From: Bacteroidales bacterium UBA3663
Lineage (GTDB): Bacteria > Bacteroidota > Bacteroidia > Bacteroidales > UBA3663
DNA: 9,628 nt
NCBI GenBank assembly: GCA_002373755.1
Contig: DFJU01000078.1
Location: 197 to 9,824, forward strand
Direction of reading: 5' to 3'
A program made the translations under genes and the position numbers. This document shows, piece by piece, positions 1-6,480 of the stretch (position 1 is its first letter; each line of letters begins with the position of its first letter). The notes below the pieces were generated by a model, which was not told where the DNA came from, ran no database searches, and saw only the letters and a program-made list of their open reading frames with translations.

Positions 1-670
1 CCAGATAATCGTTGACGGTGACGACGTGTACGCCGTTGTGGGTCATGGCGTTGAGGAAAACGGGGAGGGTTGCGACCAATGTCTTGCCTTCGCCCGTTGC
101 CATCTCGGCAATCTTGCCCTGGTGCAGGACGACGCCGCCGAACAGCTGCACGTCGTAGTGAACCATATCCCAGCGCACAGGGTTGCCGCCAGCCAGCCAC
201 GTGGTCTTGTAGATGGCCTTGTCGCCCTCGATGGTGACGAAGTCCTTGGTAGCTGCGAGGTCGCGGTCCATCTGAGTGGCAGTCACCTCGACTGTCTCGT
301 TGTTGGCGAAGCGGTAGGCCGTCTGCTTGACGATGGCGAAGACTTCGGGCAGGATTTCGGTCAATTGGTCATCGAATGTCTTCAGAATTTTCTTCTTCAG
401 GTCGTCGATTTCGGCCCATACCTTTTCGCGCTTGTCCACGTCAAGTTTTTCGACGTTGGCGCGCAGTTCCTTGATTTTTGCGCGGTCGGCCGCTACCATA
501 TCCTGCATCTGCTGCATGAGAGCCTGGCTGCGGGCGCGCAGTTCGTCGTTCGACAGTTTTTCAATGGCGGGGTAGGCCTCCTTGACCTTATCGACCCACG
601 GCTGGATGGCCTTCACGTCGCGCTGCGACTTGTTGCCGAACAGTTTCGTTAATATATCATTGAAACTCAT
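1..670 (-). CDS. secA: SecA preprotein translocase ATPase, N-terminal 223 residues (3' end beyond window)
   Basis: SecA is the cytoplasmic ATPase that drives unfolded preproteins through SecYEG. The visible part starts [20 protein letters not shown] and reaches the Walker A segment MATGEGKT at residues 190-197, followed by [11 protein letters not shown] and the [10 protein letters not shown] stretch at the left edge, all classic SecA. Compared with the E. coli protein the N-terminus carries extra charged helical sequence (about residues 55-110, rich in K, E and D) before the NBD1 motifs, as is usual in Bacteroidetes SecA, which is about 1,100 residues long. The ATG at 670-668 is chosen because it gives the normal SecA beginning. 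The gene lies 61 nt downstream of the phosphatase-like gene on the same strand. I see no TAnnTTTG promoter in that A/T-rich gap, so co-transcription is likely. The rest of the gene lies left of base 1. Confidence 0.97.
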   Translation of the reverse strand, partial: MSFNDILTKLFGNKSQRDVKAIQPWVDKVKEAYPAIEKLSNDELRARSQALMQQMQDMVAADRAKIKELRANVEKLDVDKREKVWAEIDDLKKKILKTFDDQLTEILPEVFAIVKQTAYRFANNETVEVTATQMDRDLAATKDFVTIEGDKAIYKTTWLAGGNPVRWDMVHYDVQLFGGVVLHQGKIAEMATGEGKTLVATLPVFLNAMTHNGVHVVTVNDYL

Positions 671-731
671 TTCTTTGTGTATTTTTGTTTGTTATGTAAT
701 TATGTTATTTCGGGAATGGATAATGTTTTCG

Positions 732-2333
732 TCATTTCTTGCCGTTTCCCATCAAAAGCGGAGTCTGCTTGCAGCCGCTTGGGGCTCGGATGCGGATGGT
801 GCGGGCCACGGTTGGAGCGATGCAGGTGGCATCTATCGGCTGTGCAATGCGTTCGGCCTGTAGGCTCGGAGCAAACAGGATTGCCGGACCTGGCGCAAAG
901 TCGTGGCGTTGCTGTGGCTGCACTTCGCTGTTGTCCTTGTATTTGAGACTCCATCCGGGCTGCAGCGAGATGACGAGGTCGCCGCCACTTCGACGGTCGT
1001 AGCCTCGGCGCATACGCTTGATGCGTTCGTTGACATCCTGATGCAGTATCTGATATTGCGTGACGACATCTTCCACACCGCTGAACATCATCACAAATTC
1101 GGCAGCGGCCTGTTGCACATCGCTCAACTTTAGGTTCTGCTGTTCGATGCTGCGATGGTCGAGAAATATCTGATAGTCAACAAAATCGTTCACGTAGTTG
1201 CCCTTGCCATAGAGCGACACGAGGTAACTGTTGAGCAACGATGTGCATCGGCTTGCGGTGAAGATTCCTACGCGGGTTCCCTCCACTTCCTGACGCAGTT
1301 GCGTGGTCTCGCCCGTTCCGGTCAGATAGATGAAGGTGTTGTCGAGGCCAACTTGTCGGTCAACGATTTCGAGCAGGTTCTTCACGCTGCGGTCCACGCG
1401 CAGGTACATGTCCTGAAGCTCCTCGGCATATTTTTCCGGACAATCGTGCAACCATGTGCCGCAATAGAGCGTCAGCTGCAGCATGTCGGTGTTCTTGCCG
1501 TTGCCCAGCGAACCGGTTGTGAGCAGGATGCGCGACAGCTCGACGATGGCATCGTTCACCAGCGGGCTGCTCTTGAACCATTGGTAGTCAGGCTGTCCGT
1601 ACTGGTAGAACACGTGGCTGAAACCGTCGGTCGCGTAGTGGTATGGCATTATGGCCAATGGCTCGAACTTGCGCAACGGTTCCCACACGGCTTCGCTCAG
1701 GTGGTAGGAGAGCGGCTGGTTCTTGTTCTTGCGCTCGATGTAGTTCGGGAAGTTGCGGTAGTAGGTGCTCGATGCCCATTTGCCCTGCTTGTCATCAATC
1801 CAGAAGGCGCAGTTGGCCGTGTGTCCGGCTCCGATGATGGCCGATTCGGGGTCGGGTGCGATGGAGTAGATGCGGCTCGTGTTGTCCGATGCCGTCATCA
1901 GCTCGTCGGCCAACGTGGTGCTGTTCAATGCCTTGGCCGAATAGTTCGCATCGGTGAAGTTGCCCAGATAGTCCTTGTCGGCGAAAACCGACTGCCGACG
2001 CATATTCTGCGTGCTATAGACTTCGCGCGACGGCACTCCGTTCTGAAAGGCGTAGGCACCTGTGGCCAGCACTGCCATTGCGGCTGTGGCATCCGGATTA
2101 TCGACATCGAACGTCACCTGCTCATAGACCACGCCTTTGTCGAGCAGCATCTTCAGGCCACCTTCGGTCAGACGATCCTCGAGCGCAAAGAGGTAGTCGG
2201 TGCGCAGTTGGTCGATGGTGATGCCGATGATGAGCTTGGGTACGCCGTTGCGCCCCTTCTGTTCGGCAGCCAGAACGTTGGCCGTGACCAGAAGGAGGAG
2301 GGTTGTGGTGATAAGGTTCGGATTGTGCTTCAC
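732..2333 (-). CDS. Secreted PafA-like alkaline phosphatase superfamily protein, probably catalytically inactive
   Basis: The product has 533 residues with a signal peptide (hydrophobic core about residues 7-18, ending near VLAAEQ). The body aligns by eye with PafA-type phosphatases: LIIGITIDQLRTDYL (35-48), AIIGAGHTANCAFWID (165-180), STYYRNFPNY (189-198), FKSSPLVNDAIVEL (253-266), QDMYLRVD (307-314), and a late IAPTVART-type segment. The key residues have drifted. Asp41 survives. The nucleophile region reads NPDATAAMAVLATG (79-92) without the Thr-x-Pro-x-His pattern. The Lys-Asp-Arg phosphate clamp is APDP (159-162). The Asp-x3-His metal site is CGTWLHDCP (291-299). The usual ThrAlaAspHisGly is TGTGE (338-342). 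I infer a non-catalytic envelope protein. The start is a GTG at 2333-2331, overlapping the TGA of the upstream lnb gene as GTGA. A longer reading from 2423 would run through the coding end of lnb and displace the signal peptide. Confidence 0.85.
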   Translation of the reverse strand: MKHNPNLITTTLLLLVTANVLAAEQKGRNGVPKLIIGITIDQLRTDYLFALEDRLTEGGLKMLLDKGVVYEQVTFDVDNPDATAAMAVLATGAYAFQNGVPSREVYSTQNMRRQSVFADKDYLGNFTDANYSAKALNSTTLADELMTASDNTSRIYSIAPDPESAIIGAGHTANCAFWIDDKQGKWASSTYYRNFPNYIERKNKNQPLSYHLSEAVWEPLRKFEPLAIMPYHYATDGFSHVFYQYGQPDYQWFKSSPLVNDAIVELSRILLTTGSLGNGKNTDMLQLTLYCGTWLHDCPEKYAEELQDMYLRVDRSVKNLLEIVDRQVGLDNTFIYLTGTGETTQLRQEVEGTRVGIFTASRCTSLLNSYLVSLYGKGNYVNDFVDYQIFLDHRSIEQQNLKLSDVQQAAAEFVMMFSGVEDVVTQYQILHQDVNERIKRMRRGYDRRSGGDLVISLQPGWSLKYKDNSEVQPQQRHDFAPGPAILFAPSLQAERIAQPIDATCIAPTVARTIRIRAPSGCKQTPLLMGNGKK

Positions 2334-3511
2334 TTGCGACTTTTGATGTGGTCTGCGCTTCTGAGCAATATCACGCCGAGCCAAGGCAAAAAGGCCGGAT
2401 GGAACGATTGCGCGCTCACGCAAACACTAATAATATATAAAAAGACGGCCGCAAAGATAGCAAAAAAATAGATGCGGCGAACTTTGGTGCCCTTTTTTGT
2501 CCAGATTAGCGGCAGAAAGAGCAGATTCGTCGGCAAAAGCCAAAGGCAATTCAGGTTGTGATCGACGGCTGGATGCTCCGAAGCGAAGTTCAGAAACCAG
2601 ACGATGCAACCTGTCAGTCCAGTTGCGAGCATCCATGCTGTGTCGAAAATGCGTGCTCCGGTCTGCGGCCAACGGATTCCGTCGGGCCACTTGAAGCGAG
2701 CCAGCATCGTGACAATCGAGCCGACGATGAGCATAAGCAGGGCCAACGTCATCGGCCGCATGATCCATTCGCCTACGTGACATTCCGCACCTTCGCTATA
2801 GTCGTATTTTTCGGTCGAACGCACCAGCGGATGTCCGTCGGTCGTTGCGTGGGCCACAGCACGGCTCAGATAGTCAGGCAGGAACATCTTTTCGGCAAAT
2901 GTGGTCGGCTGGTCGGCACGTCCGGCAATGGTAAGTGCGATGCCGAAGTCGAGCCAGTTGCCCTTGCCCGTCATTTCGCGCACCATTTCGCGCAGAGTGA
3001 CGTCCTGCACCCACGTAGTGTCGTATTGCACCGAGGTCGCACAACGCCGCAGCAGGTTGAAAGGTCGCGTAGCGCAGTTGTCGAAAAAATAATTGTAGCG
3101 GTAGTTGCGGTTCTGTGGCCGATAGTTGTCGAGCAAGGCAAGAATCAGCGAACGCGTCTCTGTCGAATCGAGCCAGAGCACCTGTTCTGTCACATCCAGA
3201 CGGCGTCTTTTGTGCGATGCGAGGAAGTCGTCTGTCGTACACGCGCCCATGTAGTAGTTGCATTTTCCCTCGACGAAATGCCAGATGAAATTCGGCTCTG
3301 TGTAGTCGTACACGCCGTAGTGGAAGACGATGTCGCGTCCCGATTTCATGTCGGCGATGCGCAGTCCCGTGTGGCCGAAACATTCATAGGCGGCCTCGCC
3401 CGGACTTACTGTAAGCAGCGAGACTTGCAGCGAGTCGGAAAAACGCAATTGCGCACGCAGCGGCACAATCAACAGGAAAAAAACAATAACTGACAGTGAA
3501 ATCTGCTTCAT
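2330..3511 (-). CDS. lnb: Lnb-type (DUF4105) lipoprotein N-acyltransferase family membrane protein
   Basis: This 393-residue protein has a signal peptide or first membrane helix (about 4-18), a periplasmic domain of roughly 230 residues, and about five hydrophobic segments at the C-terminus (254-271, 289-307, 323-337, 347-365, 372-384). The periplasmic part shows the PF13387 hallmarks: ECFGHTGLRI (43-52), VFHYGVYDY (62-70), FVEGKCNYYMG (79-89) and NYFFDNCATRPFNLL (140-154). His47 and Cys146 are the obvious conserved candidates for catalysis. In Bacteroides this family is reported, as I recall it, to add the third acyl chain to the N-terminal cysteine of lipoproteins, replacing Lnt. The ATG at 3511 is preferred because the signal peptide begins there; an upstream in-frame ATG at 3565 would start in the neighbouring terminator. 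It is first in a minus-strand block and its stop overlaps the next start. Confidence 0.85.
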   Translation of the reverse strand: MKQISLSVIVFFLLIVPLRAQLRFSDSLQVSLLTVSPGEAAYECFGHTGLRIADMKSGRDIVFHYGVYDYTEPNFIWHFVEGKCNYYMGACTTDDFLASHKRRRLDVTEQVLWLDSTETRSLILALLDNYRPQNRNYRYNYFFDNCATRPFNLLRRCATSVQYDTTWVQDVTLREMVREMTGKGNWLDFGIALTIAGRADQPTTFAEKMFLPDYLSRAVAHATTDGHPLVRSTEKYDYSEGAECHVGEWIMRPMTLALLMLIVGSIVTMLARFKWPDGIRWPQTGARIFDTAWMLATGLTGCIVWFLNFASEHPAVDHNLNCLWLLPTNLLFLPLIWTKKGTKVRRIYFFAIFAAVFLYIISVCVSAQSFHPAFLPWLGVILLRSADHIKSRK

Positions 3512-3565
3512 ATCTTTCGTCAAACGTCGGTTTCCATTACGGCCGATGTCGCCGCATACAAACAC

Positions 3566-3602
3566 AAAAAAAGAAGCATCCTGTGTTTTTCATGGATGCT
3601 TC
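3566..3602 (-). terminator. Intrinsic terminator of the histone H1-like gene
   Basis: A perfect 9-bp inverted repeat (GAAGCATCC at 3573-3581, GGATGCTTC at 3594-3602) encloses a 12-nt loop. On the minus strand the stem is followed directly by seven U residues (A-run 3566-3572 on the plus strand). It lies 22 nt after the stop of the H1-like gene and separates that transcript from lnb. Confidence 0.9.
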
Positions 3603-3624
3603 CTTAGGTAAAGAATTCGTCGGC

Positions 3625-3801
3625 TTAGGCCTTTGAGGCTGCATTCGACTGTGCGCGGAATTCCTTCATCAGCTTGCTGATTTCGAGAGCTTCCTTACGA
3701 GCGCGCAGGCCAGCTGCCTTGTTGCCCTTGACGACTTGAGCCTCAGCATCAACTGCAAAAGCAGCGCAAAGCTCATTGATTTGTTTTACTAACTCTTCCA
3801 T
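3625..3801 (-). CDS. Small histone H1-like (Hc1-type) DNA-associated protein, 58 aa
   Basis: Reading the minus strand from the ATG at 3801-3799 to the TAA at 3627-3625 gives 58 residues starting MEELVKQINELCAAF, with KGNKAAGLRARKEAL in the middle and ending ASKA. This matches the short proteins annotated as histone H1/Hc1-like in Bacteroidetes: an acidic-hydrophobic first helix, a KGNKAAG turn and a basic, Ala-rich second helix. Such proteins are presumed to bind DNA, but their function in this phylum is largely untested, and this copy is only mildly basic. Its codons are A/T-richer than those of the neighbours (GTA, TTA, GCT), as often seen in highly expressed genes here. It is a single-gene unit: a promoter lies upstream (3854-3884) and a strong terminator downstream (3566-3602). 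Confidence 0.93.
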   Translation of the reverse strand: MEELVKQINELCAAFAVDAEAQVVKGNKAAGLRARKEALEISKLMKEFRAQSNAASKA

Positions 3802-3853
3802 AGTTGTAAGAATTTTTGGTTATGTTTTGTACTAGTACGTTGTTGTACGGCCG

Positions 3854-3884
3854 CAAATGTAGCGATTTTATTTTTTGTCAACAA
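3854..3884 (-). promoter_or_regulatory. Bacteroidetes-type promoter for the histone H1-like gene
   Basis: The minus strand reads TACATTTG (3861-3854), an exact match to the -7 consensus TAnnTTTG. A TTG lies 20 nt further upstream (3884-3882), as expected for the -33 element; a second TTG at 3881-3879 would leave 17 nt. Transcription would begin near 3848, giving a leader of about 45 nt before the ATG at 3801. Confidence 0.75.
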
Positions 3885-4002
3885 TGTTTTTTGTGCAAAA
3901 AAATGGTTCTCAGATGCTATTTTGCCGTTTCTATCCCTCAAAAAACGCGTTTTATCGCCGATTTGGCTCCATTCATTCCCTTTTGGACAACCACAGACCG
4001 CT

Positions 4003-4029
4003 TTTGAAATGATTTTTGGTTTATATTTG
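4003..4029 (+). promoter_or_regulatory. Probable promoter of the five-gene lipid head-group operon
   Basis: TATATTTG at 4022-4029 matches TAnnTTTG exactly and lies 60 nt before the ATG at 4089. The nearest -33-like element is TTTG at 4003-4006, only 15 nt upstream, shorter than the usual spacing of about 20, so the -33 assignment is weak. The rest of the divergent gap (3885-4002) shows no gene and no strong repeat. No other promoter-like motif with a gap behind it was found until after 8215, so the five genes probably share this one. Confidence 0.6.
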
Positions 4030-4088
4030 CACGCGCATTTTGAACAGTCCGATGTATGTGCGACGTTAGCCAGAGAATACAAAAGCCT

Positions 4089-4781
4089 ATGAATTTTGCA
4101 ATTATCGCTGCCGGCGACGGCGAACGCCTTGTCCGCGAGGGAGCATTGCAGCCCAAACCGCTGTTGCCGTTGTGCGGACAGCCGATGTTGGGTCGTCTGC
4201 TCGACATTTTCGTGCAATGCGGCGCCGCCTGCATCTCGATTATTGTCAACGAGCGGATGGCCGACGTTCAACGGTTCGTGAGCGACTGGCAGGAGTCCTA
4301 TCCAGCCGTTTCGTTGCGCGTCGTGATTCGCAGCACGCCAAGTTCGATGCACAGCCTAGCCGCATTGTGCGAGGTGATGCCCGACGGCCCGTTCATCTGC
4401 ACCACGGTCGATACGGTGTTCAAGGCCGACGAATTTACGCGCTACGTGACTGAATTTCAGGCCGGCGGATTCCTGTTCGGCGTGACGCCGTTCGTCGATG
4501 ACGAAAAACCGCTTTGGGTCGTGGCCGATGCCGATTGCCGCATCACAGCCTTCTGCGACGAGGGTCCTGCGCCCTATGTGAGTGCAGGAATCTATGGCAT
4601 GGATCGCGCAACCATCGCCCCGATACTGCGCAAATGCCTCGACTCTGGCCGTTCGCGGATGCGCAATTTCCAGCGTGCATTGCTTGACGAAGGCATCGCC
4701 ATACGTGCGCACGTGTTTGATAAGGTGATGGACATCGACCATTTGTCGGACTTGAAAAAGGCAGAAGCATGGTTGGCCTGA
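4089..4781 (+). CDS. Nucleotidyltransferase (NTP_transferase family), probably activating a phospho-polyol or sugar phosphate
   Basis: This 230-residue enzyme has a GT-A-like nucleotidyltransferase fold. Visible motifs are IIAAGDGERL (5-14; the G-x-G-x-R-L nucleotide loop), PKPLLPLCGQPML (22-34; Lys for phosphate), TTVDTVF with the metal-binding Asp108, SAGIYGM (165-171; acceptor pocket) and VMDIDHLSDL (213-222; second metal Asp pair). The family joins an NTP to a sugar- or polyol-phosphate, giving an NDP derivative and pyrophosphate. The base and substrate cannot be read from sequence. With a CDP-alcohol phosphotransferase two genes downstream, a CDP-polyol such as CDP-inositol is the best inference, by analogy with the fused inositol-phosphate cytidylyltransferase/DIPP synthase of thermophiles. 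The ATG at 4089 (MNFAIIAAG) is preferred over one at 4056, which leaves an atypical 11-residue extension. The last 13 nt overlap the next gene. Confidence 0.85.
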   Translation: MNFAIIAAGDGERLVREGALQPKPLLPLCGQPMLGRLLDIFVQCGAACISIIVNERMADVQRFVSDWQESYPAVSLRVVIRSTPSSMHSLAALCEVMPDGPFICTTVDTVFKADEFTRYVTEFQAGGFLFGVTPFVDDEKPLWVVADADCRITAFCDEGPAPYVSAGIYGMDRATIAPILRKCLDSGRSRMRNFQRALLDEGIAIRAHVFDKVMDIDHLSDLKKAEAWLA

Positions 4782-5563
4782 TCTATCGCGCCGAAGAATT
4801 TTCGCCCAACGGCAATGTGCCACGCGATGCCGCCATTCTCGAAGCCGTCGGCCAACGTCTGCGTGCGATGGGGCAGGAGGTGCGCTTCTTCGGCGAGGCG
4901 GAATTTCCATCGGTCACAGAGATGCAGAGCCTTGACGTCTGCCTGAGCATGGCGCGCCGCCAATCGAGCCTGCTTGCATTGCAAAAGGCGCAACTACGCG
5001 GATTGCATGTGCTGAACCGGCCGAATGCCGTGCAAATCACCGTGCAAAGCCGTTCTTCGACGCTCGAAATGTTGCAGGCCGACGACATCCCAGTGGTCCC
5101 GTTCTGGAGCTATGAACCATCGGCCGACGAGATGTTTCAGTGCGAACCCGAATTGCAGACGCTCCTGCCCGGTTGGGTCAAGGCGATGCATCCGCGCGGA
5201 GTGACGGCGGGCGATGTAAGTCGCGTAGCAACGCCGCTCGAGGCCGATTGCCGCGTGTTGGAAATGGCTGCACAGGGCTACACCGACATCATCGTGACGC
5301 GCCATCTGGACGGACCGTTGCTCAAGACCTACGTCGTGGCCGATGCGCATTGGTCGGTGGGCGCCGATGAGCCGTCCGGCATTGCCGAAATTGCCGCCAC
5401 GGTGCGTCAGACGCTCGGTTTGGACATCTTCGGCATTGATTTCATACTTACGTCCGATGGCCCTCTCATAATCGACGTGAACGACTTCCCGAGTTTCGGA
5501 GCTTGCCGCGACGAAGCTGCCGAAGCCATCGCCGAACTGGTTTTAAGACCCTCACGCCCTTAA
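4769..5563 (+). CDS. ATP-grasp enzyme, ITPK/RimK-like
   Basis: This soluble 264-residue protein has ATP-grasp architecture. An N-terminal substrate domain (about 1-80) ends with LNRPNAVQI (82-90), the familiar Asn-x-Pro step. Next come a gIPvvP-type strand (DDIPVVPFW, 105-113), the candidate ATP-binding Lys138 (WVKAMHPRG), VTRHLDGPLLKTYVVAD (176-192), and the C-terminal metal ligands Asp224, Asp236 and Asn238 in IIDVNDFPSF (234-243). That last motif and the K-x-Y-V-V segment resemble inositol-tris/tetrakisphosphate kinases (ITPK) as much as RimK-type ligases. The enzyme should use ATP to phosphorylate a polyol or to ligate a carboxylate to an amine; the operon favours a head-group role, by inference. 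The start codon lies inside the previous gene (13-nt overlap), pointing to translational coupling. The last residues (LRPSRP) lie in an octamer repeat and look like a recent extension. Confidence 0.8.
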   Translation: MVGLIYRAEEFSPNGNVPRDAAILEAVGQRLRAMGQEVRFFGEAEFPSVTEMQSLDVCLSMARRQSSLLALQKAQLRGLHVLNRPNAVQITVQSRSSTLEMLQADDIPVVPFWSYEPSADEMFQCEPELQTLLPGWVKAMHPRGVTAGDVSRVATPLEADCRVLEMAAQGYTDIIVTRHLDGPLLKTYVVADAHWSVGADEPSGIAEIAATVRQTLGLDIFGIDFILTSDGPLIIDVNDFPSFGACRDEAAEAIAELVLRPSRP

Positions 5564-5595
5564 AACCTCACAACCTAAAAACCTCATAACCTCAC
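5548..5595 (+). repeat. Six tandem 8-bp units, consensus AACCTCAC
   Basis: Units run 5548-5555, 5556-5563, 5564-5571, 5572-5579, 5580-5587 and 5588-5595. Two match AACCTCAC exactly, two differ at one base, one at two bases and one (5556-5563) at four. The array begins within the final codons of the ATP-grasp gene, includes its TAA stop, and ends 3 nt before the ATG of the phosphotransferase gene. The leader is almost free of G, so it should be poorly structured, and it has no Shine-Dalgarno motif. Confidence 0.85.
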
Positions 5596-5598
5596 CAG

Positions 5599-6480
5599 AT
5601 GATTACCGATTCGCGCTACGCAGCCACACTCAAGCACCCCGACGTTGAGGAGCACATCGACCTTTGGTTCTATCGGCCGATGGGATTCCGCCTTGCTCTG
5701 TTGGGCGAGCGTCTGCGTTGGACGCCCAACGTGATTTCAGTCATCAGCATCTTCCTCGGCATCGGCGCCGGACTGCTTTGCTATCCGGCCAATTGGCAAT
5801 GGAATCTGTTGGGAATCATGCTGTTGGTTATGGCCGATGTGTGCGACAGCGCCGACGGACAGTTGGCGCGCATGACGAAGCAGTTCAGCCGTCTTGGCCG
5901 CATCTTGGACGGCGCATCGGGCGATGTCTGGTTCGTCGCCATTTACGTAAACATCTGCGTGCGCCTCACTCCCGAATTGGGCTGGACGGTATGGGCATTG
6001 GCCGCAACCGCCGGATTCTGCCACAGCAAGCAGGCCGCCTTGGCCGACTACTATCGCCAGTTCCACCTCTTCTTCGTGAAGGGCAAGGCCGGCAGCGAGT
6101 GGGACGATGCCCGTCAGGTGGCCGACGAATACAGCCGTCTGCGTTTCGCCGATGCGCCGCTCTACACGGTTTTCATGTGGTTCTATCGCAACTACACAGG
6201 CTCGCAGGAGGCCGTCACACCGCGCTTGCAAATGTTCCGCCGCCAGTTGCAGCAGCAGCCATTGGACGAAAATTCGCGTAGCGCGCTCATTGCCGAGTCG
6301 CGTCCGCTGATGAAGTGGTGCAATGCGCTGACATTCAACTGGCGAGCCATCACGCTTTTCGCCGCACTGATGTCGGGAATGCCCTGGCTCTATTTTGTGG
6401 CCGAGTTGACCGTCGGCAATGTCCTTTATATTTACCTGTGGCGCACTCACGAACGGATGTGTCGCCGCTACACACGTTGA
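5599..6480 (+). CDS. CDP-alcohol phosphotransferase family membrane enzyme with altered final Asp spacing
   Basis: This 293-residue integral membrane protein belongs to the CDP-alcohol phosphatidyltransferase family, which swaps CMP on a CDP-activated substrate for an alcohol or lipid acceptor. The signature reads D83-x2-D86-G87-x2-A90-R91-x8-G100-x3-D104-x4-D109. The canonical form ends D-x3-D, so the last Asp (the presumed general base) is displaced by one residue. The N-terminus has the amphipathic helix and TPN motif (RWTPNVISVIS, 40-50) typical of the family. Hydrophobic segments follow near 44-62, 70-82, 110-145 and 245-282. A long soluble insertion (about 155-235) with charged and Gln-rich stretches is unusual for the family. 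It begins 3 nt after the octamer repeat and its stop abuts the next gene. Likely role: joining a CDP-linked polyol to a lipid, or a phosphatidyl group to a polyol. Confidence 0.85.
   Translation: MITDSRYAATLKHPDVEEHIDLWFYRPMGFRLALLGERLRWTPNVISVISIFLGIGAGLLCYPANWQWNLLGIMLLVMADVCDSADGQLARMTKQFSRLGRILDGASGDVWFVAIYVNICVRLTPELGWTVWALAATAGFCHSKQAALADYYRQFHLFFVKGKAGSEWDDARQVADEYSRLRFADAPLYTVFMWFYRNYTGSQEAVTPRLQMFRRQLQQQPLDENSRSALIAESRPLMKWCNALTFNWRAITLFAALMSGMPWLYFVAELTVGNVLYIYLWRTHERMCRRYTR

Noticed and set aside
2334..2423. N-terminal extension of the phosphatase-like protein from an ATG at 2423
   Set aside because: It would overlap the lnb coding region by about 90 nt and place a basic 30-residue segment before the signal peptide; the GTG at 2333 with GTGA overlap is more natural.
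1155..2471. 438-residue open frame on the plus strand opposite the phosphatase-like gene
   Set aside because: It is antisense to a gene with a signal peptide and recognisable PafA-like motifs; the translated product is rich in Val, His and Arg without any familiar domain, typical of a shadow frame in GC-rich DNA.
2558..3493. 311-residue plus-strand frame opposite lnb
   Set aside because: It mirrors the lnb coding sequence, shows no domain, and lacks a promoter-like site; lnb motifs on the minus strand are clear.
3512..3565. Promoter for lnb in the minus-strand leader (GACGTTTG, one mismatch to TAnnTTTG)
   Set aside because: The first base of the key TA is missing and no TTG lies at suitable spacing, so I do not list it; a promoter must exist here, but I cannot place it.
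5548..5595. CRISPR-like array
   Set aside because: Units are 8 bp, directly adjacent and imperfect, with no spacers.
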